Source: Phenylobacterium soli (lineage in GTDB: Bacteria > Pseudomonadota > Alphaproteobacteria > Caulobacterales > Caulobacteraceae). From it: a stretch of DNA of 64,000 bases. Shown piece after piece: positions 25,979 to 35,881 of the stretch. Numbering within the stretch: the stretch's first letter is position 1; every line of letters starts with the position of its first letter. The stretch is taken from NCBI RefSeq assembly GCF_003254475.1, contig NZ_QFYQ01000001.1:2542001-2606000 (forward strand). The letters are read 5' to 3'. The notes beneath the pieces are model-generated. The model was given only the letters and a program-made list of their open reading frames with translations. It was not told the origin of the DNA and did not search any database. The position numbers and the translations under genes were made by a program.

Positions 25979-27535
25979 TTGTCGCCTTCGTTCGATCCTC
26001 GCCAGGCGCAGACCACGATCTTCGAGGCCCTGGTGGATGCGCGCCAGAAGTACGGCGCCAAGAAGCCGATCCTGGAAGACCAGGAGCGCAATCCTCTCAG
26101 CTACACCGACCTGATCCGGGCGGCGTTCGCGCTCGGCCGCAAGATCGCCGCCTTCACCGAGGCCGGCGAGCGGGTGGGCGTCATGCTGCCGTCGAGCTCG
26201 GGCGGAGTGGTCACCTTCTTCGCCCTGCACGCGTTCGGCCGCGTGCCGACGATGCTCAACTTCACCTCGGGAATCCGCAACCTGCGGGCCGCCTGCGAGC
26301 TCGCCGGGGTGAAGCGGGTGCTGACCTCCCATCGCTTCGTCGAGCAGGGCAAGCTGCACGACCTGATCGACGCGCTCGAGACCATCACCACGGTCACCTA
26401 CCTCGAGGACGTGCGCGAGACCGTCGGCCTGCCGGACAAGCTGTTCGCCGCCGCGGCGGGCGCCCTGCCCCGCCAGTTCATGGCCAAGACCCGCCCCAGC
26501 GATCCGGGCGTGATCCTTTTCACCTCCGGCAGCTTCGGCGCGCCGCGGGGCGTGCTGCTGACCCAGGCGAACCTGGTCGCCAACGTGCGCCAGATCGAGG
26601 CGCACATCGCGCTCGACCCGAACTGGGTGATGTTCAACCCGTTGCCGATCTTCCACTGCTTCGGCCTGACCGGCGGGGTGCTGCTGCCGATCCTCACCGG
26701 CATGAAGGCCTTCGAGTATCCCTCGCCCCTGCACATCAAGCAGATCCCGCCACTGGTGAAGGACGCGAAGGCCTCAATCCTTTTGGCCACCGACACCTTC
26801 GTGAACCAGTACGCCCGCTCGGCCGAGAGCGACGAGCTGGCCGGCCTGGAGTTCGTGGTCTGCGGCGCCGAGAAGGTGCGAGAGGAGACCCACAACCTGA
26901 TCCGCGACCGGTTCGGCCCGGTGCCCCTGCTTGAAGGCTACGGCGCGACCGAGGCCTCGCCCGTGATCGCCGTCAACAAGCCGGACGACAATCGCCGCGG
27001 CACCGTCGGAGGCCTGCTGCCCGGGATGGAGGTGCGGCTGGAGCCCGTCGAGGGCATTCCGGGCGGCGGCCGCCTCTATGTGCGCGGGCCCAACGTCATG
27101 GCCGGCTACCTTACCGCCGACGGCGGCGTCGACGCGCCCGCGGACGGCTGGCACGACACCGGCGATGTGGTGTCGCTGAGCGACGACGACTGGATCAAGA
27201 TCCTCGGCCGCGTGAAGCGCTTCGCCAAGGTCGGCGGCGAGATGGTCTCCCTGACTGCGGCCGAGGACCTCGCCTCCTCCGTCTGGCCGGACTGCCGCCA
27301 TGCGGTTGTCGCCGTGCCGGATCCGAAGAAGGGCGAGCGCCTGGTGCTGGTCACCGATCGCCGGGACGCCGACGCCGCCCCGCTCGTCAGCCATGCGCAG
27401 CGGATCGGCGCGCCGGAGATCGCCGTGCCGCGCAAGATCATCCGCGTGCCGGAGATCCCCGTCCTCGGTACCGGAAAGACCGACTACGTGGCCCTGCAGC
27501 GGATCGTCGACGCCGAGCTGCGCCGGGCGGCGTGA
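25979..27535 (+). CDS. Acyl-CoA synthetase / AMP-ligase (TTG start)
   Basis: A 518-aa AMP-forming ligase. LFTSGSFGAPRGVLLT is the P-loop-like motif (TSG-xxG-xPrG), YGATEASP the adenylate-binding motif, WHDTGDVVSL the hinge, and GTGKTDY near the end holds the catalytic Lys. The substrate is an acyl chain, probably a fatty acid. The arrangement resembles the ligase half of the Aas protein (acyl-ACP synthetase) without its acyltransferase part. Translation starts at TTG 25979, with GGGAGGC about nine bases upstream. Divergent from lipA by 163 bases. Confidence 0.8.
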   Translation: MSPSFDPRQAQTTIFEALVDARQKYGAKKPILEDQERNPLSYTDLIRAAFALGRKIAAFTEAGERVGVMLPSSSGGVVTFFALHAFGRVPTMLNFTSGIRNLRAACELAGVKRVLTSHRFVEQGKLHDLIDALETITTVTYLEDVRETVGLPDKLFAAAAGALPRQFMAKTRPSDPGVILFTSGSFGAPRGVLLTQANLVANVRQIEAHIALDPNWVMFNPLPIFHCFGLTGGVLLPILTGMKAFEYPSPLHIKQIPPLVKDAKASILLATDTFVNQYARSAESDELAGLEFVVCGAEKVREETHNLIRDRFGPVPLLEGYGATEASPVIAVNKPDDNRRGTVGGLLPGMEVRLEPVEGIPGGGRLYVRGPNVMAGYLTADGGVDAPADGWHDTGDVVSLSDDDWIKILGRVKRFAKVGGEMVSLTAAEDLASSVWPDCRHAVVAVPDPKKGERLVLVTDRRDADAAPLVSHAQRIGAPEIAVPRKIIRVPEIPVLGTGKTDYVALQRIVDAELRRAA

Positions 27536-27551
27536 CGCCGCCCGCCTCGCC

Positions 27552-28952
27552 TCAGATGTGCAGCACGCGCCCGTAGGCGTCGAGCGAGGCCTCGTGCATG
27601 GCCTCGCTCATCGTCGGATGCGGGAAGACGGTGGCCTGCAGCTCGGCCTCGGTGGCCTCGAGGGTCATGGCGAGGGCGAAGCCCTGGATCATCTCGGTGA
27701 CCTCGGCGCCGATCATGTGCGCGCCGACGAGCGCTCCGGTCTTGCCGTCGAACACCGTCTTCACGAAGCCCTCGGTCTCGCCCATGGCGATGGCCTTGCC
27801 GTTCACGCGGAACGGGAAGCGCCCGACCTTCGGCTCCAGCCCCTTCTCCTTGGCCTGGGCTTCCGTGAGGCCGACGCTTGCGACCTGCGGGTTCGAATAG
27901 GTGCAGCCGGGGATCGGGGCGGTGAGGTTTGAGGGCGGCAGTCCGGCGATGTGCTCGATGCAGTGCACGCCTTCGTGGCTCGCCTTGTGGGCCAGCCAGG
28001 GCGGTCCGGCCACGTCGCCGATGGCGTAGAGACCGGCAACGCCGGTACCGCCATGGCGGTCGGTGACCACGTGGGTGCGTTCGATCTTCACGCCCAGCGC
28101 CTCCAGGCCCAGGTCCTCGACATTGCCGACGATGCCGACGGCGACGATGGCGACGTCGCCCTCCAGTGTCTCGGCCTTGCCGCCCGCCTCGATCTCCACC
28201 GACACGCCGTTCTTGGACTTCGAGAGCTTCTTCACATTGGCCGGCACGCGGAACTGGATGCCCCGCTTCTCGAACGCCTTGTGGGCGGCCTTGGAGACCT
28301 CTTCGTCCTCCACCGGCAGGATCCGCGGCAGCATCTCGACCACTGTAACTTCCGAGCCTAGCGCGCGATAGAAGCTCGCGAATTCGATCCCGATGGCGCC
28401 CGAGCCGATGACGATCAGCTTCTTCGGCGCGGCCTTCGGGACCAGCGCCTCGCGATAGGTCCAGACCCGCTCGCCGTCCGGCACGAGGCCCGTCTCCGGG
28501 AAGGTGCGGGCGCGGGCGCCCGTCGCCAGGACCACGTGCTTGGCCTGTAGGGTGCGGCTGCCGCCGGCGTTCAGCGCGACCACCACCTTGGGCGCGGGGC
28601 TGCCCTTCTCGAGCCTGGCCGTGCCGGCCACGACCTCGATCTTGTGCTTCTTCATCAGGAAGCCGACGCCGGAGTTCAGCTGCGCGGCGACCTTGCGCGA
28701 ACGCTCCACCACCTTGCCGAAGTCGTAGGAGCGGCCCTCGATGGCCAGGCCGTAATCGCCGAGGTGGCCGAGCTGTTCGTAGACGTCGCCTGAGCGCAGC
28801 AGCGCCTTGGTCGGGATGCAGCCCCAGTTGAGGCAGATGCCGCCGAGCTCGGCGCGCTCGACGATGGCGGTCTTGAAGCCGAGCTGCGCGGAGCGGATCG
28901 CGGTCACATAGCCGCCGGGGCCCGAGCCGATGATGATGACGTCGAAATCCAT
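27552..28952 (-). CDS. lpdA: Dihydrolipoyl dehydrogenase (E3)
   Basis: A 466-aa flavoenzyme. The FAD-binding GSGPGGYVTAIR lies at the N-terminus, with the redox disulfide in GGICLNWGCIPTKALL. The NAD-binding GSGAIGIEFASFYRALG follows, and the C-terminal dimer region has HPTMSEAMHEASLDAYGR with the catalytic His-Glu. It regenerates lipoyl groups of the pyruvate dehydrogenase complex. It starts one base before the end of the glutathione peroxidase stop region (TGATG), so it is the last gene of the pdhA-pdhB-gfa-gfa-pdhC-gpx-lpdA run. Confidence 0.95.
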   Translation of the reverse strand: MDFDVIIIGSGPGGYVTAIRSAQLGFKTAIVERAELGGICLNWGCIPTKALLRSGDVYEQLGHLGDYGLAIEGRSYDFGKVVERSRKVAAQLNSGVGFLMKKHKIEVVAGTARLEKGSPAPKVVVALNAGGSRTLQAKHVVLATGARARTFPETGLVPDGERVWTYREALVPKAAPKKLIVIGSGAIGIEFASFYRALGSEVTVVEMLPRILPVEDEEVSKAAHKAFEKRGIQFRVPANVKKLSKSKNGVSVEIEAGGKAETLEGDVAIVAVGIVGNVEDLGLEALGVKIERTHVVTDRHGGTGVAGLYAIGDVAGPPWLAHKASHEGVHCIEHIAGLPPSNLTAPIPGCTYSNPQVASVGLTEAQAKEKGLEPKVGRFPFRVNGKAIAMGETEGFVKTVFDGKTGALVGAHMIGAEVTEMIQGFALAMTLEATEAELQATVFPHPTMSEAMHEASLDAYGRVLHI

Positions 28953-29428
28953 CAGAGCAGCGCCTCGATCGCGCTTTCCAGCGCCTTGGGTTCGACGGTC
29001 GGGGCGAAGCGGCCGACCACCTCGCCCTGCCGGTCCACGAGGAACTTGGTGAAGTTCCACTTGATGTTGGCCGTTCCCAGCAGGCCCTTCTTCGCCGACT
29101 TCAGATAAGCGTAGAGCGGGTGGGTCTTGGGCCCGTTGACGTCGATCTTCCGCATCATCGGAAAGTCCACGTCGTAGGTCAGGGAGCAGAAGTTGGCGAT
29201 CTCGGCGGCGTCGCCCGGCTCCTGCGCGCCGAACTGGTTGCAGGGAAAGCCAAGGACGACGAGGCCCTTGTCCCGGTACTTCCGATAGAGCGCCTCGAGC
29301 CCCTCATATTGCGGGGTGAAGCCGCATTTGCTGGCCGTGTTGACGATCAGCACGACCTTGTCGCGGTAGGCCGAGAGGGGCGCCGGCTTGCCGTCGAGCG
29401 TCTCGGCCTCGAAGTCGTAGATGCCCAT
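28952..29428 (-). CDS. Glutathione peroxidase family protein
   Basis: A 158-aa thiol peroxidase. NTASKCGFTPQYEGLEALY holds the peroxidatic Cys, PCNQFGAQEP the Gln and a second Cys, and IKWNFTKFLVDRQG the Trp-Asn pair, giving the Cys-Gln-Trp-Asn site. It uses Cys, not selenocysteine, so it is probably thioredoxin-dependent. It has no signal peptide. It lies between pdhC (11-base gap) and lpdA (1-base overlap), so it is co-expressed with pyruvate dehydrogenase and may guard its lipoyl thiols against peroxides. Confidence 0.9.
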   Translation of the reverse strand: MGIYDFEAETLDGKPAPLSAYRDKVVLIVNTASKCGFTPQYEGLEALYRKYRDKGLVVLGFPCNQFGAQEPGDAAEIANFCSLTYDVDFPMMRKIDVNGPKTHPLYAYLKSAKKGLLGTANIKWNFTKFLVDRQGEVVGRFAPTVEPKALESAIEALL

Positions 29429-29439
29429 CGGGTCCGTCC

Positions 29440-30753
29440 TCAGACGATCATGGTGATCGGGTCTTCGATCAGCGCCTTGAAGGCCGCCAGCCAGCGCGCG
29501 CCGGTGGCGCCATCCACGACGCGGTGGTCGCAGGACAAGGTGACCGTCATCACCGTGGCGATGGCCAGTTGATCGCCGCGCACCACGGGCCGCTTCTCGC
29601 CGACGCCGACGCTCAGGATGGCGCCTTGCGGCTCGTTGATGATCGAGCCGAAGCTCTTGATGCCGAACATGCCGAGGTTGGAGACGGAGAAGGTGCCGCC
29701 GAGGTATTCCTCGGGCTTCAACTTCTTCGCCCGCGCCCGCTCGGCGAGGTCTTTGGCCTCGGTGGCGATCTGCGCCAGGCCCTTGGTCTCGGCCTCGAAG
29801 ATGATCGGCGTGATCAGGCCGTGAGGCACCGAGACCGCCATGGCCACGTCGGCATGGTGGTGCATGGCGATGCCCTCGGGCGTGTAGGAGGCGTTGGCCT
29901 CCGGCACCCGCTTCAAGGCGATGGCCGCGGCCTTGATGACCATGTCGTTGACGCTGACCTTCACCCCCTCCTTTTCGAGGATGGCGTTGATCTTCGCCCG
30001 CGCCGCCAGGAGCCCGTCGATCTCCAGGTCCATGTTCAGCGGGAAGTGCGGCACGTCGCGGAAGCTGTCGGTCATCCGCCGGGCCACCGTCTTGCGCATG
30101 CCGTCGAGCGGGATGAGGTCGTAGCTGCCGGGCCTGATGCCCTGTTGCTCCAGGCTCAGCACCTGCCGCGGCGCTTCGGCGGCGTGGGCCGGGGCCGCTT
30201 GTGGGGTGGCTTGCGGCGCGGCAGGCCGCGCCTGGCCGGGTCGGGCGGCCTCGACGTCGGCCCTGACGATGCGGCCGTGCGGGCCCGTGCCCTTCACCGC
30301 GGAGAGGTCCACGCCCTTCTGCTCGGCGATCCGCCGCGCCAGAGGCGATGCGAAGATCCGGCCGCCAGAGCTCGCCTTGGCCGGCGCTGCCGGCGTGGGC
30401 GCGGGAGGCGGAGCGGGTTGGGCCTTCGGTTCAGCCTTCACGGGTTCGGGCTTGGGAGCCTCTGCCTTCGGGGCTTCGGCCTTCGGCGCTGGCGGCGGAC
30501 TGGCCGCCGCGCCCTCGCCGCTCAGCTTTGCGATCGGCGTGTTGACCTTCACGCCCTCGGTCCCTTCGGGCACCAGGATCTCCTCGACCACGCCCTCGTC
30601 GACCGCCTCGACCTCCATGGTCGCCTTGTCGGTCTCGATCTCGGCGATGACATCGCCCGAGCGCACATTGTCGCCCTTCTTCACGTGCCACTTGGCGAGC
30701 GTGCCCTCCTCCATGGTCGGAGAGAGCGCGGGCATGAGGACGTCGATGGACAT
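29440..30753 (-). CDS. pdhC: Pyruvate dehydrogenase E2 (dihydrolipoamide acetyltransferase)
   Basis: A 437-aa E2 subunit. Residues 2-75 form one lipoyl domain with the lipoylated Lys in [11 protein letters not shown] Pro/Ala-rich linker (about residues 85-130) and a peripheral-subunit-binding domain ([21 protein letters not shown]) follow. The catalytic domain has the active-site [14 protein letters not shown]. The DNA for the lipoyl domain is almost identical to that in pdhB (161-bp direct repeat). It moves acetyl groups from E1 to CoA. Three bases separate it from the GFA gene upstream. Confidence 0.96.
   Translation of the reverse strand: MSIDVLMPALSPTMEEGTLAKWHVKKGDNVRSGDVIAEIETDKATMEVEAVDEGVVEEILVPEGTEGVKVNTPIAKLSGEGAAASPPPAPKAEAPKAEAPKPEPVKAEPKAQPAPPPAPTPAAPAKASSGGRIFASPLARRIAEQKGVDLSAVKGTGPHGRIVRADVEAARPGQARPAAPQATPQAAPAHAAEAPRQVLSLEQQGIRPGSYDLIPLDGMRKTVARRMTDSFRDVPHFPLNMDLEIDGLLAARAKINAILEKEGVKVSVNDMVIKAAAIALKRVPEANASYTPEGIAMHHHADVAMAVSVPHGLITPIIFEAETKGLAQIATEAKDLAERARAKKLKPEEYLGGTFSVSNLGMFGIKSFGSIINEPQGAILSVGVGEKRPVVRGDQLAIATVMTVTLSCDHRVVDGATGARWLAAFKALIEDPITMIV
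30575..30735. repeat. 161-bp direct repeat, copy in pdhC lipoyl domain
   Basis: Copy 1 of a direct repeat shared with pdhB at 32841-33001 (offset 2266 bp). I count six mismatches in 161 positions, about 96% identity. Five of the six are synonymous third-base differences by inspection of the translated residues; one changes Val to Ile. The repeat covers the lipoylation site. Confidence 0.9.
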
Positions 30754-30756
30754 GAG

Positions 30757-31200
30757 TCAGATGCTCGGTTGGGCTTCGACCAGGGTGGCGGGCGTCCAGC
30801 GGGCCCTGCGGCGCGCCAGTCGTTCCCCGTCGGTTTCGTCTTCATAGTCGGCAGGTTCGGGCGTGCGCCCCTCGAAGCCGGGCAGCTGCACGCCAGCGAC
30901 GTTCAGCGTCGCCAGCCGCGAGCCGTCGTCCAGCTCGATGGACGAGGCCACATAGACACCGCACTCCTCGCACAGCAGCACGTCGACGGTCCGGCGGCCG
31001 AAGCGGTAGTGGTTCACTGCCCCCGGCGCGGCTTCGATGTGCAGAAAGCTCTTCGGGTCGCTGGTGGTCGCCGCGCCGTGGCGCCGGCAGAAGCCGCACT
31101 GGCAGGCGCGGTAGGCGAGCTCGGCCACCGGCTTCCCCGGCTCCAGGATCACGCGGATCGCACCACAGTGGCAGTGCCCGACGAGCTGCGGCGTGGTCAT
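30757..31200 (-). CDS. GFA-family zinc-binding protein
   Basis: A 147-aa protein of the GFA (glutathione-dependent formaldehyde-activating enzyme-like) family. Zinc ligands are GHCHCGAIRV, ACQCGFCRRHGA and LCEECGVYVAS. The family was named for spontaneous glutathione-formaldehyde chemistry, but most members have no proven activity. The last 35 residues (DETDGERLARRRARWTPATLV) are an extra charged tail. The ATG at 31200 overlaps the upstream GFA gene by four bases, and pdhC follows after three bases. The pair and its place in the pdh operon suggest a role around small thiols or aldehydes. Confidence 0.82.
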   Translation of the reverse strand: MTTPQLVGHCHCGAIRVILEPGKPVAELAYRACQCGFCRRHGAATTSDPKSFLHIEAAPGAVNHYRFGRRTVDVLLCEECGVYVASSIELDDGSRLATLNVAGVQLPGFEGRTPEPADYEDETDGERLARRRARWTPATLVEAQPSI

Positions 31201-31604
31201 GCCGGCTCCTTCGACAGGTGCGCCAGGCCGCCGGCGTTGGCTTCCCAGTTCTGCCCGTCGAAAGCCTCGATCCGCAGGTCGAGCCCTTCGGTGGTGTCCA
31301 GGCAGCGGGCGTTGACGCTCCAGCCGTCCGGGTTGGAGCGCGGCCGGTAGAAGCTCTTGATGCCGCACTCGGAGCAGAACAGGTGCTTCGCGACGCGGGT
31401 GTTGAAGGTGTACTCGCTCAGCCGCTCCGCGCCCCTGACGATGCGGAACCGGCTTTCCGGCACGATGATGTGCACGAAGCCGGTCTTGGCGCACATGGAA
31501 CAGTTGCAGGCCTGCGCCTCGACCACCTCGCCCAGCGCCACCTCGAAGCGGATCCCGCCGCAATGGCAGCCGCCGGCCCGCCACTGGAAGGGGGCGCGGC
31601 TCAT
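31197..31604 (-). CDS. GFA-family zinc-binding protein
   Basis: A 135-aa GFA-family protein with the zinc motifs [27 protein letters not shown] and [12 protein letters not shown]. It lacks the charged C-terminal tail of its downstream paralogue. It overlaps pdhB (upstream) and the second GFA gene (downstream) by four bases each, which means translational coupling. The two proteins share the fold but differ widely in sequence, so they are old paralogues rather than a recent tandem copy. No signal peptide. Confidence 0.85.
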   Translation of the reverse strand: MSRAPFQWRAGGCHCGGIRFEVALGEVVEAQACNCSMCAKTGFVHIIVPESRFRIVRGAERLSEYTFNTRVAKHLFCSECGIKSFYRPRSNPDGWSVNARCLDTTEGLDLRIEAFDGQNWEANAGGLAHLSKEPA

Positions 31605-33016
31605 CGGTAGCTCACCGCCTTGGCAGCCTGGACGATCTTGTCGACCGAGGGCAGCGACAGGGCTTCGAGATTGGCGGCGTAGGGCAACGGCACGTCTTCC
31701 TGGCAGACCCGCGCCGGCGGGGCGTCCAGGTAGTCGAAGGCGTGCTCCACCACGCGGGCGGCGACTTCGGCGCCGACGCCCATCGGGCCCCAGCCCTCCT
31801 CCACCGTCACCAGGCGGTTGGTCTTCTTGACGCTCTCGACCACCGTCTCGTGGTCCAGCGGGCGGATCGAGCGCAGGTCGATGACCTCGGCCTCGATGCC
31901 CTCGGCCGCCAGCTTCTCGGCCGCTTCCAGGCAGAAGCCGACCATCCGCGAGTAGCTGACCAGGGTGACGCCGGTCCCTTCGCGGCGGACCTTGGCCTTG
32001 CCGATCGGCAGGACCCAGTCGATCCCTTCCGGGACGTCAAACTCCTGGCCGTACATCATCTCGTTTTCGAGGAAGACGACGGGGTTCGGATCGCGGATGG
32101 CGGCCTTGAGCAGGCCCTTGGCGTCGGCGGCGTCGTAGGGCGCGATCACCTTCAGGCCGGGGACGTGGCCGTACCAGGCCGCATAGTCCTGGCTATGCTG
32201 GGCGGCGACGCGCGCGGCCGCGCCGTTCGGACCGCGGAAAACGATCGAGGTCTTCAGCTGGCCGCCGGACATATAGAGCGTCTTTGCAGCGGAATTGATA
32301 ATGTGATCAATCGCCTGCATCGCGAAGTTGAAGGTCATGAACTCGACGATGGGCTTCAGGCCGGCCATGGCCGCGCCGACGCCGACGCCGGTGAAGCCGT
32401 ACTCGGTGATCGGGGTGTCGATCACGCGGCGCTCGCCGAACTCCTGCAGGAGGTCGCGGCTGACCTTGTAGGCGCCCTGGTACTGCGCCACCTCCTCGCC
32501 CATCAGGAAGACGTCGGCGTCGCGCCGCATCTCCTCGGCCATGGCGTCGCGCAGGGCGTCGCGCACGGTCTGGCGGATGAGGTTGGTCCCGGCCGGCAGC
32601 TCGGGGTCGGTCAGGGGCTGGCGCGGCGTCACCGCTGCGGCGCCCTCGCCTTCCGGCTTCGGCCGGGCCGTCTCGGGCGGTTTCTTCTCGGGATCGCCGG
32701 CGGAGGCTTCGCCCTCGCCCTTGCCGCCGCCAGCTTCGGCCGGAGCGGCCTGCGGAGCCGGAGCCGCGGCCGGCGCGTCCTCGCCGGACAGCCGGGCGAT
32801 GGGCGTGTTGACCTTCACGTTTTCCGCGCCCTCGGGGACGAGGATCTCCTCGATCACGCCCTCGTCGACCGCCTCGACCTCCATGGTCGCCTTGTCAGTC
32901 TCGATTTCGGCGATGACATCGCCCGAGCGCACGTTGTCCCCCTTCTTCACGTGCCACTTGGCGAGCGTGCCCTCCTCCATGGTCGGAGAGAGCGCCGGCA
33001 TCAGTACGTCGGTCAC
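31601..33016 (-). CDS. pdhB: Pyruvate dehydrogenase E1 beta subunit with N-terminal lipoyl domain
   Basis: A 471-aa protein with an unusual N-terminal lipoyl domain (residues 1-75, lipoyl Lys in [10 protein letters not shown]), then a Pro/Ala/Glu-rich linker and an E1 beta subunit from about residue 145 ([20 protein letters not shown]). The beta core has [18 protein letters not shown] and [14 protein letters not shown], which forms the ThDP pyrophosphate pocket with PdhA. A lipoyl domain on E1 beta is known from alphaproteobacteria. It overlaps pdhA and the GFA gene by four bases each. Confidence 0.95.
   Translation of the reverse strand: MTDVLMPALSPTMEEGTLAKWHVKKGDNVRSGDVIAEIETDKATMEVEAVDEGVIEEILVPEGAENVKVNTPIARLSGEDAPAAAPAPQAAPAEAGGGKGEGEASAGDPEKKPPETARPKPEGEGAAAVTPRQPLTDPELPAGTNLIRQTVRDALRDAMAEEMRRDADVFLMGEEVAQYQGAYKVSRDLLQEFGERRVIDTPITEYGFTGVGVGAAMAGLKPIVEFMTFNFAMQAIDHIINSAAKTLYMSGGQLKTSIVFRGPNGAAARVAAQHSQDYAAWYGHVPGLKVIAPYDAADAKGLLKAAIRDPNPVVFLENEMMYGQEFDVPEGIDWVLPIGKAKVRREGTGVTLVSYSRMVGFCLEAAEKLAAEGIEAEVIDLRSIRPLDHETVVESVKKTNRLVTVEEGWGPMGVGAEVAARVVEHAFDYLDAPPARVCQEDVPLPYAANLEALSLPSVDKIVQAAKAVSYR
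32841..33001. repeat. 161-bp direct repeat, copy in pdhB lipoyl domain
   Basis: Copy 2 of the repeat shared with pdhC at 30575-30735. Both copies lie in the same orientation, inside the lipoyl domains. The level of identity in synonymous positions is higher than expected for two old paralogues, so gene conversion is likely. Confidence 0.9.
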
Positions 33017-34047
33017 GCGCGCACCTCCGTATAGACGTCCGTGTAGAGCTCGGCGGGATCGGGCTCGGGGCTGGTGCGGGCGAATTCCGCGGCGTCGGCG
33101 ACGATCTTCTTCACCTCGCCGTCGATGGCCTTGAGGCTCGCCTCGTCGGCGTAGCCCTGCTTCTCGAGCAGCTCCTCGATGTGATCGATGGGGTCGCGGG
33201 TCTTGCGCACCGCGTCCACCTCTTCGCGGGTCCGGTACTTGGCCGGATCGCTCATGGAGTGGCCGCGATAGCGGTAGGTCTTCATCTCGAGGATGTAGGG
33301 GCCGTTGCCCGAGCGGGCGTGCTCGGCGGCCTTTTCGGCGGCGGCCCTGACGGCCAGCACATCCATGCCGTCGACTTCCTCGCCCGGGATGCGGAACGAG
33401 GCGCCGCGCTTGTAGAGGTGGGTCTCCGAGGAGGCGCGCTCGATGGAGGTGCCCATGGCGTACTGGTTGTTCTCGATGATGTAGACGACCGGCAGGCTCC
33501 AGAGCTCGGCCATGTTGAAGCTCTCGTAGACCTGCCCCTGGTTGGCCGCGCCGTCGCCGAAGTAGGTGAAGGCGACCTTGCCGTTGTTCCGGTACTTGTT
33601 GGCGAGCGCCAGGCCCGTGCCGAGGGACACCTGGCCACCGACGATGCCGTGACCGCCGTAGAAGTCGGACTCGGTCGAGAACATGTGCATCGACCCGCCC
33701 TTGCCCTTGGACGAGCCGCCGGCCCGCCCAGTGAGCTCGGCCATGACTTCCTTGGGATCCATGCCCGCGGCGAGCATATGGCCGTGGTCACGGTAGCCGG
33801 TGATGATCTCGTCGCCGGGTTGCTTGACCGACTGGACGCCCACCGCGACCGCTTCCTGGCCGATGTAGAGGTGGCAGAAGCCGCCGATCAGGCCCATGCC
33901 GTAAAGCTGGCCCGCCCGCTCCTCGAAGCGGCGGATCAGCAGCATGTCCCGATAGTACCTTAGCAGCTCATCCTTGCCGGCCCCGGATTTGGGGTCGGCG
34001 CCGTTGGCTTTTCGCCGACCGGCCGCACCGGTCTGCCCGCGCGCCAT
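33013..34047 (-). CDS. pdhA: Pyruvate dehydrogenase E1 alpha subunit
   Basis: A 344-aa ThDP-dependent E1 alpha subunit. The ThDP-binding [17 protein letters not shown] (GDG..N motif) and the phosphorylation-loop region [19 protein letters not shown] are intact, and [11 protein letters not shown] is the family N-terminus. It decarboxylates pyruvate with PdhB. The first 25 residues are an Arg/Gly/Ala-rich extension. GGAG lies seven bases before the ATG. A promoter candidate and an inverted repeat lie between ftsB and this gene. It overlaps pdhB by four bases. Confidence 0.96.
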   Translation of the reverse strand: MARGQTGAAGRRKANGADPKSGAGKDELLRYYRDMLLIRRFEERAGQLYGMGLIGGFCHLYIGQEAVAVGVQSVKQPGDEIITGYRDHGHMLAAGMDPKEVMAELTGRAGGSSKGKGGSMHMFSTESDFYGGHGIVGGQVSLGTGLALANKYRNNGKVAFTYFGDGAANQGQVYESFNMAELWSLPVVYIIENNQYAMGTSIERASSETHLYKRGASFRIPGEEVDGMDVLAVRAAAEKAAEHARSGNGPYILEMKTYRYRGHSMSDPAKYRTREEVDAVRKTRDPIDHIEELLEKQGYADEASLKAIDGEVKKIVADAAEFARTSPEPDPAELYTDVYTEVRA

Positions 34048-34077
34048 ACGTTACTCCATGGGTCGTCAGAGGGTCTC

Positions 34078-34103
34078 GATACAACCGTTGACCTTAGGGT
34101 CAA
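34078..34103 (-). promoter_or_regulatory. Candidate promoter of the pdh operon, with inverted repeat
   Basis: On the minus strand TTGACCC (34103-34097) and GTTGTATC (34085-34078) are spaced by 11 bases, a layout close to the Caulobacter housekeeping consensus (TTGACGS-N10-14-GCTANAWC). The -35 is part of the perfect inverted repeat TTGACC-CTAA-GGTCAA (34088-34103), a possible operator. The repeat also includes the ftsB stop codon. Confidence 0.45.
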
Positions 34104-34396
34104 GGGGCCGTGCGGATCACATAGTCCCTTGGGTCAGCGAAGCCTAGCAGGGAGCGGGCCCTTTCCTCGAGGAGATCGGCCGAGAGGCTCGTGTCGCGCA
34201 AAAGGCGGGCGCGCTTCTCCAGATCCTCGCGCTGGGCGCGCAGGGCGGCGAGCTCCTTGGTCTTGGCCACCAGGGCCGCGTCGCGCTGGTTGGACGACAA
34301 CAGCCCCTGCTCGCCGGTGAAGGCGTGAATCGCGAAATAGACGATGAGCAAGCCCAGCGCTGCGGTCGGCAGATAGGAGCGGAGGCGGGCGAGCAC
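34100..34396 (-). CDS. ftsB: Cell-division protein FtsB/DivIC
   Basis: A 98-aa bitopic membrane protein. The hydrophobic helix is at residues 10-26 (TAALGLLIVYFAIHAFT), followed by a coiled coil about residues 40-75 (AALVAKTKELAALRAQREDL) in the periplasm. A C-terminal GFADPRDYVIR segment matches the septum-initiator family. It forms a complex with FtsL and FtsQ. It lies between eno and pdhA, a common alphaproteobacterial order. Upstream is a TTAA-N6-TTAA site and a GATTC (CcrM-type GANTC) site, fitting cell-cycle control. Confidence 0.85.
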   Translation of the reverse strand: MLARLRSYLPTAALGLLIVYFAIHAFTGEQGLLSSNQRDAALVAKTKELAALRAQREDLEKRARLLRDTSLSADLLEERARSLLGFADPRDYVIRTAP

Positions 34397-34438
34397 GGCG
34401 ATTCCCTGGGAATGACCCTTCTCAATCGCCGAACATGC

Positions 34439-34453
34439 TTAACGGCGGTTAAA
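34439..34453. promoter_or_regulatory. Candidate CtrA-like site upstream of ftsB
   Basis: TTAA (34439-34442) and TTAA (34449-34452) are spaced by six bases, or TTAA-N7-TAAA if the second half is shifted by one base. The CtrA consensus is TTAA-N7-TTAA. The region also folds as GGCGGT-TAA-ACCGCC (34444-34458) and may be the terminator of eno instead. Confidence 0.3.
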
Positions 34454-34475
34454 CCGCCTCCGACCCGCGGCGGCG

Positions 34476-35795
<1,320 letters not shown>

Positions 35796-35881
35796 TTAAC
35801 GGGCTTCCAGCCCTCCCGCAACGCCGCTTGACCTCCCTCACGGCGCCCGGTTCATGCGGTTGACCTTACGGAGGACCATCC

